DNA from: Verrucomicrobiota bacterium
GTDB lineage: Bacteria; Verrucomicrobiota; Verrucomicrobiia; Chthoniobacterales; JAFAMB01
DNA length: 64,000 nucleotides
Reading direction: 5' to 3'
NCBI GenBank assembly: GCA_019239825.1
Contig: JAFAZK010000221.1
Coordinates: forward strand, 1-64,000
Both the position numbers and the translations under genes were made by a program. Positions 49,285 to 57,618 of the stretch are shown here, piece after piece; the stretch's first letter is position 1, and each line of letters starts with the position of its first letter. The notes beneath the pieces are model-generated. The model did no database searches, was not told the origin of the DNA, and saw only the letters and a list, made by a program, of their open reading frames with translations.

Positions 49285-50142
49285 ATGCGAACCGAGTTCG
49301 TGGCCTCCTATTATCACACCCCATCGGATACGGTCCGGCGGCTATTCTACAACGTGGTACGAGCAGGTCATTTGCGAGCCGCCCCGGATTACCATATCGA
49401 GCGCAACCATCTTCCTGGTCACGATCTTCTTCTATGCTTAGATGGCGCGGGTTTTGTCATGTCCCGCAATCGTAGATTCCGAGTTGAAGCCGGCGAGTTT
49501 GCTTGGATCTCCGGATATCAGCCACACGCTCACTGGGCAGATCCGCGTTCCCCCTGGGAACTCTATTGGATCCGGATCGATGGCCATCAGATTGAAGAGA
49601 CCTGTAACATACTATCCGTCTACCGAACCCCTGTATTCTCTCGAATACCACTGCCTGAAGTTCGGGCGCAATACGAAAGAATCCTGCAGATAATGCGCGA
49701 TCGACCGGCTGCTCTGGATGCGCTTTTGAACGCTGCGGTGAGTGAGCTTCTGGCTATTCTGTTTGAAAACCGGCAAGCCGAAGTCGCTCAAAGTTTGACT
49801 GCCGGTAAAGCCTTCAGTCCCGATATCCAAAATTCGATCACCAAGATGACGCTCTATCCCGATCGGCATTGGCGAGTTAAGGATTTGGCCAGATTGAGTG
49901 GCCTGAGCGAGCCTCATTTCTTTCGGCGTTTCCGACAAGTAACCGGCTCGTCTCCGATCGATTGGCTGCGACGCGAACGAATTAACCATGCAAGACGGCG
50001 CCTCGTGCAAAGCAACGACCCCATTAAACAGGTCGCCGAACAGGTAGGTTACAATGACGCGTTCTTTTTTAGCCGCGATTTCAAGCGCTACACCGGCCTA
50101 GCCCCTTCCCAGTATCGCCTCCAGCATGTCCGCGAAGAGTAG
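49285..50142 (+). CDS. AraC-family transcriptional regulator
   Basis: 285 residues. The amino part (~1-160) is an AraC-type cupin sensor (FVMSRNRRFRVEAGEFAWIS, with HAHWADPRSPWELYWIRIDG). The C-terminal part (~185-283) has two helix-turn-helix motifs: WRVKDLARLSGLSEPHFFRR, then IKQVAEQVGYNDAFFFSRDF with the family signature to YRLQHV. It is transcribed divergently from the rbs operon, so it probably senses ribose or a related sugar and controls that operon. Confidence 0.92.
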   Translation: MRTEFVASYYHTPSDTVRRLFYNVVRAGHLRAAPDYHIERNHLPGHDLLLCLDGAGFVMSRNRRFRVEAGEFAWISGYQPHAHWADPRSPWELYWIRIDGHQIEETCNILSVYRTPVFSRIPLPEVRAQYERILQIMRDRPAALDALLNAAVSELLAILFENRQAEVAQSLTAGKAFSPDIQNSITKMTLYPDRHWRVKDLARLSGLSEPHFFRRFRQVTGSSPIDWLRRERINHARRRLVQSNDPIKQVAEQVGYNDAFFFSRDFKRYTGLAPSQYRLQHVREE

Positions 50143-50217
50143 GTGGAGCGCTGCGCCAGACGTGGAGCGCTGCCTCGCTTGCGAGGCCGACGATCGGTAG
50201 GGCGAAAAACTCGGCGC

Positions 50218-51561
50218 TCACGCTCGATCTCGTTCGCTGACCTTGGATTTCACTTCCCCATCCGCCAGCCGGGTTAGAATCTCCTCCCCTACTTCTACGT
50301 CTTCACTCCGTTGCAAGATTTCTCCGCTGGTCTTACGACTGATCGAATAGCCACGTTCCAACGTTTGTTGCGGACCCAGTAAGGCAATCGTTCGTTCTAA
50401 AGAGAGCAATCGTTGCTCCGCGCGTTCGAGTTGATTCTTCGAGGCGTTCTCCAATCTCGTTTGTACCCCGGCTACCTCAGCTCTCCGGCGAACCACTACC
50501 TGCGCCGGTCGATACGCCTGTAGCAATGAAGTCAGACGGTTCGTGTGAGTCCGGTGATGTTCGACTGTCCAGCGCAGCAGTTGGAGAAGACGACCCTCGG
50601 TCTGATCGACCTTCTGTTGCCGATCTCGGATCAGCGTTCTTGGGTCGCGTAATCCTCTAGCCTCTTTTAGCCGATTCAGGCGTAAAACACCGACTTCAAT
50701 GGACTGTTTAGCCAAACGAACCAGAGCGGTCTGTTTAGCGACCAATGAATTCCGCAGAAACTCTTGTGCAGGAGCTACCAGCTCTGCTGCCGCGCTAGGA
50801 GTAGGCGCTCTGAGATCCGCCACAAAATCGGCAATCGTAAAATCGATCTCGTGACCCACGGCTGAAATAATCGGAAGATCGCACCCATAAATAGTCCGAG
50901 CTAACACCTCCTCATTGAACTCCCAGATATCCTCCAGGCTGCCACCACCGCGAGCCAAGACGATCACATCGATCGCCAGGGAAAGCCGCTGTCGGTCAAG
51001 ATATCGAATCATCTCAGCAATCTCGCCGGCAGCCCCCTCGCCTTGGACCCGGACGGGACAGATCAAAATTCGCAGCCATGGACTCCGGCGTTCGAGAATG
51101 TTGAGCATGTCTTGCAGGGCAGCCCCGGACCGCGATGTCACCAAGGCCACGCGTCGGGGAAACGAGGGCAAGGCCTTCTTGTGTTCCGGATCAAATAAGC
51201 CTTCGGCCTGAAGCTTGCGTTTCAAGGCCTCGAACTTGGCCTGAAGCAGGCCTTGCCCTCGGGTTTGGACCAACTCGACCACCAATTGATATTGGCCACG
51301 GGCTTCGTACACCGTCAGGCGCCCAAAGGTCTGTACCTGCAACCCATCCTTCAAGATGAGGCCGGATCGGGCCGAATACGCTCGTGCGAACATGACGCAC
51401 GCCAACTGCGCCCGGTCATCTTTCAACGTGAAGTAATGGTGCCCGGATGACTGTTTCCGATAATTAGAGATCTCTCCTTCCACCCAAACCTCGCCGAGGC
51501 GGCTCTCCAAAATATCCCGCACGTGACGCGTAAGCTCGGTGACCGAGAGAATCGTGGCCAT
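50218..51561 (-). CDS. xseA: Exodeoxyribonuclease VII large subunit
   Basis: 447 residues. XseA forms a nuclease with several XseB subunits and degrades single-stranded DNA to oligonucleotides. It has the amino OB-fold (VTELTRHVRDILESRLGEVW, EISNYRKQSSGHHYFTLKDD), the catalytic core with VALVTSRSGAALQDML and VIVLARGGGSLEDIWEFNEE, the helical region, and a C-terminal segment with LERGYSISRK. xseB, often adjacent, is not next to it. A family B remnant lies just upstream. Confidence 0.96.
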   Translation of the reverse strand: MATILSVTELTRHVRDILESRLGEVWVEGEISNYRKQSSGHHYFTLKDDRAQLACVMFARAYSARSGLILKDGLQVQTFGRLTVYEARGQYQLVVELVQTRGQGLLQAKFEALKRKLQAEGLFDPEHKKALPSFPRRVALVTSRSGAALQDMLNILERRSPWLRILICPVRVQGEGAAGEIAEMIRYLDRQRLSLAIDVIVLARGGGSLEDIWEFNEEVLARTIYGCDLPIISAVGHEIDFTIADFVADLRAPTPSAAAELVAPAQEFLRNSLVAKQTALVRLAKQSIEVGVLRLNRLKEARGLRDPRTLIRDRQQKVDQTEGRLLQLLRWTVEHHRTHTNRLTSLLQAYRPAQVVVRRRAEVAGVQTRLENASKNQLERAEQRLLSLERTIALLGPQQTLERGYSISRKTSGEILQRSEDVEVGEEILTRLADGEVKSKVSERDRA

Positions 51562-51583
51562 TCTCGTAACTTAGCGGATTTTG

Positions 51584-51714
51584 CTGGTAGGGCGAGGCTC
51601 CCGAATGACCTAACGGTTCGAGCAGAGGAAATCAATCGTCCGCTTTCCAATGCGTGTACTACGCCTAGAAACGCGCCGAGCCGTACGGTAGGGATGAAGT
51701 CACCTCGCCCAACG
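51584..51714. repeat. Family B palindromic repeat (copy 6, internally deleted)
   Basis: It starts with CTGGTAGGGCGAGGCTCCCG (51584-51603) and keeps one arm of the central hairpin (CGCGCCGAGCCGT, 51672-51684), then a damaged right end CACCTCGCCCAACG (51701-51714). About 85 bases, including the second hairpin arm, are missing relative to other copies. A family A element begins directly after it. Confidence 0.7.
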
Positions 51715-51715
51715 C

Positions 51716-51990
51716 CTGGAGGGGAGCCGTTGCCAGACCCATCGCATGATCGCGCGGAGAAATCTTCGCGCTACCCCACGTCGTGCGGCAGGCGGCTCCC
51801 GGGAACGTCTCAATGCTTGATTATCCGACCGGCGCTCTGACGTTCGGGTCAAACAAAGACACTACAGATTGTGGTGGCATCAGGAGACGTACGCGGGAGC
51901 CGCCTGCCAACACACGCTGAGTCTGGCCAACCCAATGTTCCAAATAAGACGCGTTCAACTTAGGACAGTCAAAAGCGGCTCCCCTCCAGG
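51716..51990. repeat. Family A nested palindromic repeat (copy 5)
   Basis: CTGGAGGGGAGCCG (51716-51729) is mirrored by CGGCTCCCCTCCAG near 51976-51989. The inner arms are GGCAGGCGGCTCCCGGGAAC (from 51788) and CGCGGGAGCCGCCTGCC (51892-51908). It follows the truncated family B copy without a gap. Confidence 0.8.
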
Positions 51991-52028
51991 CGCTGGGTGA
52001 GCAGGAACTCGTCCCCACCGCATATTTG

Positions 52029-52931
52029 CTATTGCCGCGTAGCGGCCAACTCCCTCAGAACCTCTTCTCGCAGTGTCGCCGAAAGGGGAACTAATGGTGG
52101 TCGGACAGTTTCCCATCCTGGATCCTGACGCCATTCCGCCAAAATCGTTTTCAACGCAGGTATAACCGGATACTTCCGAAGAGCGCGTCCCTGGCGCTGA
52201 ACTTCTTCCTGCAGGCTTTCTGCTTCCGGCCTCTGCCAGGTTTGAAATACTTTCTGTAACAGCGTCGGATTGATATTAGCAAAAGCCGAGATACATCCTT
52301 TGCCGCCAGCCCGAAGAGCCGGCAAAAGATGCATCTCACTTCCGGGGAACACGCGGAAACCGGTGGGAGCAAAGCGCTCAATCACTTGCCGGGTGTGTTC
52401 CCAGTCACCCGAACTGTCTTTGATCCCGATAACCACGCCGGGAAACTCGGTCGTTAGTCTTTCTATCAGGTCAAAACTGATCGCAACCTGAGAAATCGGG
52501 GGGATATGGTACAGGTAGATTCGCAACCGGTCATCGCTCACCCGTTCGATCAGAGTAGCGAAATAACGGAACAACCCTTCAGCCGAAACCGCCTTGTAAT
52601 AGAAAGGCGGCAACATCAAAACTCCAGGGCAACCCAAGCCGATCGCATGTTTTGTCAGCGCAACCGAATCCGGCAATGAACAGCAACCGGTCCCCGACAA
52701 TAGCTTTCTCGGATCAATTCCATTGGAGACGGCATATTCGAGAAAGTGCGTTCGTTCCGTGACCGAAAGAGAGTTTGCTTCCGAAGTTGTGCCAAAAACG
52801 ACGAGAGCATCGCAGCCCTGTTTAAGTAACCATTGAAAATGAGCGACGGTCCGCTCAGCATCGATCTCAAGTTTTTCGGTAAAAGCGGTTACCGCTGGCG
52901 ATAATATTCCTGAAGGTTGCGTTGTCTCCAT
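52029..52931 (-). CDS. DapA/N-acetylneuraminate lyase superfamily aldolase
   Basis: A 300-residue class I aldolase of the DHDPS superfamily. The Schiff-base lysine is K171 in GVVIGIKDSSGD, the catalytic tyrosine is Y141 in IYLYHIPP, and the pyruvate-binding motif is GTTSEANSLS (the usual GTTGE with serine in place of glycine). The superfamily includes dihydrodipicolinate synthase, neuraminate lyase and keto-deoxy sugar aldolases; the altered motif and the lack of lysine genes nearby make a sugar-acid lyase more likely than DapA itself. The gene is followed by an FMN reductase six bases upstream of its start on the same strand. Confidence 0.87.
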   Translation of the reverse strand: METTQPSGILSPAVTAFTEKLEIDAERTVAHFQWLLKQGCDALVVFGTTSEANSLSVTERTHFLEYAVSNGIDPRKLLSGTGCCSLPDSVALTKHAIGLGCPGVLMLPPFYYKAVSAEGLFRYFATLIERVSDDRLRIYLYHIPPISQVAISFDLIERLTTEFPGVVIGIKDSSGDWEHTRQVIERFAPTGFRVFPGSEMHLLPALRAGGKGCISAFANINPTLLQKVFQTWQRPEAESLQEEVQRQGRALRKYPVIPALKTILAEWRQDPGWETVRPPLVPLSATLREEVLRELAATRQ

Positions 52932-52937
52932 GTTCTC

Positions 52938-53468
52938 TCACACAGCATTTTTTATAGCCAGGCTGGCTTGGGCAAGTCTGGCGATCCGTCCCTTGACCTC
53001 TTCGGTTGGGACCTTAGCGTCGCTAAAGTCGTTACGCGTTGCATACACAAAGCGCGGAATAATCAGGCAACGAAAATCGAGCATCAAACTGTCGGCCAGG
53101 CTCATTACGGACATATAGCTCGAGGCCCCGCCCGCCGCGCAAAGAAAGCCGACCACTTTGTCCTCCCAGCTGTCGCCGGTTAGTTCGACCAAGTTCTTTA
53201 AGGCAGCGCAGACATCGTAGTTATAGACGGGCGTCGCCGCGATAATCACACGAGCCTCCGTGATCAGCTTAGCGCACTTGGCCACATCAGGATGTTCGTA
53301 GGCGGTTTCACCGTCGCACAATGGGAGAATAAACGCTCGCAGATCGAGGAACGCACAGCTCACATGCTGGCTCTCATAATACTCGCGCAAATATTCGGCC
53401 AAGATCCGGCTTCGGCTCGATGATCGCAAGGAACTCGATATAACCAGGTATTCTTTGGGTCCTGACAT
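52938..53468 (-). CDS. NADPH-dependent FMN reductase
   Basis: A 176-residue flavodoxin-like reductase if started at the ATG at 53468 (53477 is another). The FMN-phosphate loop is VISSSLRSSSRSRILAEYLR and the flavin-ring segment is ATPVYNYDVCAALKNLVELT; FLCAAGGASSYMSVMSLADS completes the family pattern of SsuE/YieF-type proteins. It supplies reduced flavin or reduces quinones or azo compounds. Its stop is close to the aldolase start, and the two may be one transcription unit. Confidence 0.86.
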   Translation of the reverse strand: MSGPKEYLVISSSLRSSSRSRILAEYLREYYESQHVSCAFLDLRAFILPLCDGETAYEHPDVAKCAKLITEARVIIAATPVYNYDVCAALKNLVELTGDSWEDKVVGFLCAAGGASSYMSVMSLADSLMLDFRCLIIPRFVYATRNDFSDAKVPTEEVKGRIARLAQASLAIKNAV

Positions 53469-53520
53469 TCTTGGCAATCAAGCTGAGAAGCCAGCCACGC
53501 GCCAACAAAAATCCAACACG

Positions 53521-53815
53521 CCTCGCGCAACGGACGCAGAGGACGCAACGACAGCGGTCGAAGCAAAGCCCAGCAGCATTTCGGAGGGGGCGTTGCATTC
53601 CGCTCTATTAGCTCGCCGGGGCTTCGACGCCGACAAAACATTGTAGATATCTCGTTCGAATAGACGCGACGCCCTGGAACCCCGCACACCTGCGGCACGT
53701 TGGTTTTGAAAAGCGTAACGGTTTGCTACACCTCGCCCCTACGAATGGCCGGGAAAAACGAGTCCAGTTTTCACCCCTTGCCTTTCGTTGCGTCCTCCGC
53801 GTCCTCTGCGCGAGG
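53521..53815. repeat. Paired word array, word GACGCA, long-range hairpin
   Basis: CCTCGCGCAACGGACGCAGA followed by GGACGCAACGA (53521-53551) is mirrored by TCGTTGCGTCCTCCGCGTCC and TCTGCGCGAGG (53785-53815), about 230 bases apart. The left arm lies 50 bases upstream of the FMN reductase start and the right arm 7 bases after the TetR stop. Between the arms I see no gene, only degraded repeat-like sequence. Confidence 0.75.
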
Positions 53816-53821
53816 CCCTTT

Positions 53822-54448
53822 CTAACGCTTTGCGCTCTTGATCAGTGACCAGGCTGCTTCCCTGGCCTGCACCGCCGGCATGGGCGAGCCGGTTGCGTGC
53901 GAGTACACAATCGCGCCTTCCATCAGAACCGTGAGTTGGTCCGCTAACGCTTTCGAGTTTAGTAACCCTGACTCCACGACCAGCCGGCGAATCTCTCCGT
54001 GGAAAGCAGCTTTATGCGCCAAAGCGGCTTGATGAATTGGATCGTGCAGGTCCTGATACTCCGCCATGGCTTTCTGAAAAAAACAGCCACGAAACTCCTT
54101 ACTGCTAACCCAGGTAATCAGCCAATCAAACGCGGCCAGTAACTGTCGCTCAGGAGCTCGCTTCTTGGCCCGGATAAACCGGGAAAACGATTCGCAGAAT
54201 TGTTGGCTGCGTTTGTCCAGGACTGCTAAAATGAGCTCTTCTTTCGATCGAAAGTGTTTATAAAGGGTCATCTTAGCGACGCCGGCATCGGCGAGTATCC
54301 GGTCAATCCCGGTGGCATGATAGCCGTCTCGATAAAACAACTCCCAGGCGGTCTCGAGTAGTTGATCCCGCTTGGTTAACCCCTGGCGTGGCCTTCGGGT
54401 GGAGGCCGAGCTCTCTTTAGCTGACGATAATGAAGACACTCCGGTCAA
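53822..54448 (-). CDS. TetR/AcrR family regulator
   Basis: 208 residues. The helix-turn-helix domain is RDQLLETAWELFYRDGYHAT then ILADAGVAKMTLYKHFRSKE, followed by a C-terminal ligand-binding domain with FRGCFFQKAMAEYQDLHDPI, close to the TetR_C_33-like group. It is divergent from the flavin-binding protein gene at 54609. The perfect palindrome at 54513-54526 lies inside the promoter of that gene, so this protein probably represses the divergent genes and perhaps itself. Confidence 0.92.
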   Translation of the reverse strand: MTGVSSLSSAKESSASTRRPRQGLTKRDQLLETAWELFYRDGYHATGIDRILADAGVAKMTLYKHFRSKEELILAVLDKRSQQFCESFSRFIRAKKRAPERQLLAAFDWLITWVSSKEFRGCFFQKAMAEYQDLHDPIHQAALAHKAAFHGEIRRLVVESGLLNSKALADQLTVLMEGAIVYSHATGSPMPAVQAREAAWSLIKSAKR

Positions 54449-54504
54449 CGGATGAAAAGACGAAAACGGCCAAAAGTCAAAGGTAACATGTTAGTAAAAG
54501 ATTC

Positions 54505-54533
54505 TTGCAAATAGACAGATCTGTCTGTATACT
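54505..54533 (+). promoter_or_regulatory. Promoter of the flavin-binding protein gene with TetR operator in its spacer
   Basis: TTGCAA (54505-54510) and TATACT (54528-54533) are separated by exactly 17 bases. The spacer holds AGACAGATCTGTCT (54513-54526), a perfect 14-base palindrome. A bound TetR dimer would block RNA polymerase directly. The layout points to tight, ligand-relieved repression of 54609 and probably 55377. Confidence 0.75.
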
Positions 54534-54608
54534 GGTCCCATGGAGGTACCAGTGAGAGCGTCCCCGGGTTCGCTAGAGACAGCTGCTTCTCACCTCTCAC
54601 TCTAGAGT

Positions 54609-55223
54609 ATGACCGATCGTTACTTAGAAATTGCTACCAGTGACGCCGTTAAGGATTTGCAGGAACGCTGGGGCAGTCGCTCCGCCTATTCCCGTCTCGA
54701 ATCCGGTCCTCTGACCAGTAATCAGCTCGGACCCGAGGAAATCGCTTTCATCGAAGCTCAAGATTCGTTCTTTCTGGCTTCCCTTAACCAGAGTGGTTGG
54801 CCCTACATTCAGCATCGAGGAGGTCCACCCGGATTCTTGAGGGTACTCGGGAATAACCAGTTGGGGTTCCCCGATTTTAAGGGAAATCGTCAATATCTTT
54901 CGTTCGGTAATATCCAGAAAAACCCTCGAGTCTCTCTATTCTTGATCGACTATCCGGCCCGAGCACGACTCAAGATTTTTGGTAACGCGAAACTTGTTGA
55001 AGGAGATAGTGTACCCTACGCGTTACGTGAAATAGGAAATGAGCCCGGCGCTACCACCATTGAGCGCGGAGTCATCATCCAGGTCGAAGCATTTCATTGG
55101 AATTGCCCCAAATACATCGTCCCCAGATTCACAGAGGCTCAAGTGCGCACGGTAATCGACCCCCTGGTAAAAAGGATCAAAGACCTCGAAGTACAACTTG
55201 CGCGGCTCACAACCAAGCCATAG
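54609..55223 (+). CDS. Pyridoxamine 5'-phosphate oxidase-like flavin-binding protein
   Basis: A 204-residue protein of the split-barrel PNPOx-like superfamily. Residues ~45-160 hold FIEAQDSFFLASLNQSGWPY, HRGGPPGFLRVLGNNQLGFP, FGNIQKNPRVSLFLIDYPAR and the strand RLKIFGNAKLVEGD. Members bind FMN, F420 or haem and reduce varied substrates, so no exact reaction is assigned. The C terminus is a long amphipathic helix (RTVIDPLVKRIKDLEVQLAR) that could dimerise. It is controlled by the TetR operator promoter at 54505. SDR 55377 lies 150 bases downstream. Confidence 0.84.
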   Translation: MTDRYLEIATSDAVKDLQERWGSRSAYSRLESGPLTSNQLGPEEIAFIEAQDSFFLASLNQSGWPYIQHRGGPPGFLRVLGNNQLGFPDFKGNRQYLSFGNIQKNPRVSLFLIDYPARARLKIFGNAKLVEGDSVPYALREIGNEPGATTIERGVIIQVEAFHWNCPKYIVPRFTEAQVRTVIDPLVKRIKDLEVQLARLTTKP

Positions 55224-55376
55224 GGGATAGTCTCTTAGAGGGAGTAACGCAGAAAACCGAGAGAGTGAAGCCGTTGATGTCGGAACACGACCAGACATTG
55301 GCTGCTTGTTTTTTCCTAGCTTCGGTCGGAGAAATCTCTGTGACCTACGTTATCTCCTGTTCAAATTCTTGAGGTT

Positions 55377-56099
55377 ATGAGCACGTTTCGTCCCAAGGCA
55401 GCGGTTATTGCCGGAGTCGGCCCAGGATCGGGAGCAGCGATTGCCCGCAAATTAGCCAAAGAAAGATGCGCAGTCGGATTAATAGCAAGATCCACGGACT
55501 ATCTGGGTCAACTCTCAGCCGAGTTACAGGCGACCAAATCACCGGTAGCTTGGGCAAAGGCGGATGTGAGTGATCCAAAAGAGATAAAATCCGCCTTTGA
55601 GCAACTCCGCCAAGCTCTAGGACCGATCGATCTGCTGGTCTTTCACGCCAGCGCTGCAGGCCCTTTTGGCCAGCGGTTACTATCGATTGATCCCAAGGAC
55701 TTCACACGGAGCTGGGCCATCGGTACGCTTGGAGGCTTACTTTGTGCGCAGGCGGTGGTTCCAGAAATGCTGGAAAAAAGGGCGGGAGCGATTCTGTTTA
55801 CGGGAGCGACATCGTCCGTGCGCGGCGCCTCCATTTCCTTCAGTAGTTCGAAATTCGCGTTGCGAGGCCTAGCCCAGAGTCTTGCCCGCGAGCTTTGGCC
55901 GCAAGGGATTCATGTCGCGCACATCGTGATCGACGCGGTCATTGGCGACGCCGGCACAGCAGATGCGCCGCCAGGACCCGAGGCCTTGCTTGATCCCGAC
56001 GCGATGGCCGAAGCCTATTGGCAACTTGCCATTCAAGACCGTTCAGCTTGGACCCTGGAATTGGATCTCAGGCCATTCGGCGAAAAATTCTTCGAGTAG
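55377..56099 (+). CDS. SDR-family oxidoreductase with altered catalytic tyrosine
   Basis: 240 residues of the short-chain dehydrogenase fold. The nucleotide loop is AAVIAGVGPGSGAAIARKLA and the fold continues normally to VIDAVIGDAG. In the YxxxK position it reads F-S-S-S-K (ISFSSSKFALRGLAQSLARE), so the catalytic tyrosine is replaced by phenylalanine while lysine and the upstream serine (GATSSVRG) remain. Several SDR subfamilies share this feature; some are inactive or use a different mechanism. It lies downstream of the TetR-controlled flavin-binding gene and may be co-regulated. Confidence 0.85.
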   Translation: MSTFRPKAAVIAGVGPGSGAAIARKLAKERCAVGLIARSTDYLGQLSAELQATKSPVAWAKADVSDPKEIKSAFEQLRQALGPIDLLVFHASAAGPFGQRLLSIDPKDFTRSWAIGTLGGLLCAQAVVPEMLEKRAGAILFTGATSSVRGASISFSSSKFALRGLAQSLARELWPQGIHVAHIVIDAVIGDAGTADAPPGPEALLDPDAMAEAYWQLAIQDRSAWTLELDLRPFGEKFFE

Positions 56100-56559
56100 T
56101 CGAGAAGTCGAAACGCACGCAAGAACAAGGCCTTCGGTTGCCACGAGGCAAAGCTGCAGTGCTGTTGTTGCCGCCGCCTCCGGCTTTGCGTCTAGCGCAT
56201 CGATCTGGAAACCGCCAAGAGGGAGTTCGATAGTTGTCGCTCTTACTTGCCAAGAAGCTGCGCAACACAAGAATGCGACAGCGCTAATTATCTTAACTGT
56301 GTTTTTTCATGGATGGGAAGTTTGCTCAATATTAGGTTAGGCGGGCGGCGTGACGACGACTAACTGCAGCCTCTGCTCCACGCTTCTCTGGTTTTTGCCA
56401 TTTCCGGGGGATATATAGTAGAACCGGGCGTAATACCGTTTGGCATCGTCTCTCTAACCTCTTACGAACGTCTCTACAATGGGACGCTTAGGTCCCGATT
56501 TTGAAATCCTTGCGGTTCTGATCCCATGTCACTGCCAGTCCACCTATCTTTATCCCACA
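56100..56559. other. Intergenic region without recognised features
   Basis: About 460 bases. Right after the SDR stop are short direct repeats of GTCGA (GTAGTCGAGAAGTCGAAACG). Short open frames on both strands show no protein character. From about 56280 base composition shifts toward AT and stays so through 57600, across the next gene. Confidence 0.4.
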
Positions 56560-57207
56560 TCAAGGATTAGCCTGTGGTGTCTCGCCCGCAGATAATGTCT
56601 TCTTTTCCGGATGTTTGTTAGCAAGGTACCATCTCCATTTACCATCGACCTTATGCCAAATGCGCTTACCATTATCGTCGTCCTGAGGAGCGTCGCTCTC
56701 ATGTTGCCGTTGATAATGTTTGGAAGTTGCTGTTGGAGATTCAGTAGGTTCTGGCGCTGACTCAAGTTTAGGTGTTGCCGTAGGCAAGGGGGTCGCGGCT
56801 GCTATAGGCCCAGGTGTCGGCTTTGAGACGGCAATAGGCTTACTTAAATTCGCGACATTTTTTGTCAGGGTCCAATACGTTGTCGGGCCGTCCAAAAAAC
56901 GAAATTCTACTGGCTCTTCCGGTGTCGTCCCACTAAGCAGCACTACAATATCCATGTCAGTTGCTATTTGAGGCCTGATATGTCCATTTTCAGCTAATTT
57001 AGCGAGACCGTCATTGTCATGTTGTGCTGATAGTTTGTTGACCTCACTTAAAGTCTGTAATGAATCAAAGTACACCGCGCCCCCTAAGAGTGTATCAGCA
57101 AAAACAGGTTCTGATGTGATGAATGACGCAATAAATAAGAATGTCGCGACCATGCCTGGCATTGCCGCATTAAGTGGATATTTCATTCGTCTATTTGAGC
57201 AATGCAT
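56560..57207 (-). CDS. Unknown exported protein with Pro/Thr-rich linker
   Basis: 215 residues, not recognised. A signal peptide (MVATFLFIASFITSEPVFAD) ends near residue 38. It is followed by about 90 residues of mixed structure (GAVYFDSLQTLSEVNKLSAQ to LDGPTTYWTLTKNVANLSKP), a linker of P/A/T/E composition (~128-160), and a short basic and aromatic end (KRIWHKVDGKWRWYLANKHP). AGGAG eight bases before the ATG (57216-57220) supports the start, an uncommon feature in this window. Base composition is lower in GC than neighbours, which hints at acquisition. The linker suggests a surface or periplasmic protein. Confidence 0.6.
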   Translation of the reverse strand: MHCSNRRMKYPLNAAMPGMVATFLFIASFITSEPVFADTLLGGAVYFDSLQTLSEVNKLSAQHDNDGLAKLAENGHIRPQIATDMDIVVLLSGTTPEEPVEFRFLDGPTTYWTLTKNVANLSKPIAVSKPTPGPIAAATPLPTATPKLESAPEPTESPTATSKHYQRQHESDAPQDDDNGKRIWHKVDGKWRWYLANKHPEKKTLSAGETPQANP

Positions 57208-57618
57208 AGGAACAACTCCTCTCGGTACTCAGCTACTTTCGTCGACGTAAAAATACCGGTACTACAAAACCAGCAAAGACGGCAGTCCTTTTTCTTCTAA
57301 CTCATATAGTAAACCTGCCTATTATTATGAGTGTCCAAAAATGCTGAATTGTTTTTTGGTTCTGCCCAGGGGTTTGAGCTTTTTGGACAAGCTCTTGTCG
57401 CTTTCAAAAAAGTCGAGCGACGTAGTCGCGGCCTGGTACTGCATTGCTGCACTCTCCCCGACAATCCAAACCACACTTGGTGCTTGCTAAAAGACGTGAC
57501 CCTAAGCCCAGTGCGCCCCACCGCTTCACTACTCCATCACTCCGTTGCCTAGCGAATTTTGCCCCCCATAGCGCCACCTACGTCCAGATAAAGATGGTTT
57601 CAATCTAGGTTCAACGTC
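57208..57618. other. AT-richer divergent intergenic region without recognised features
   Basis: About 410 bases between two divergent unrecognised genes. It contains a ribosome site for the minus-strand gene and an AT-rich stretch near 57295-57330 that could hold a promoter. No repeat family, tRNA or hairpin of note is visible. Confidence 0.35.

Noticed and set aside
53552-53784. Family A copy between the GACGCA arms
   Set aside because: Only vague likeness (GGAGGGGGCG and CAACGCCGAC-like words); the arms needed to call it are not present.
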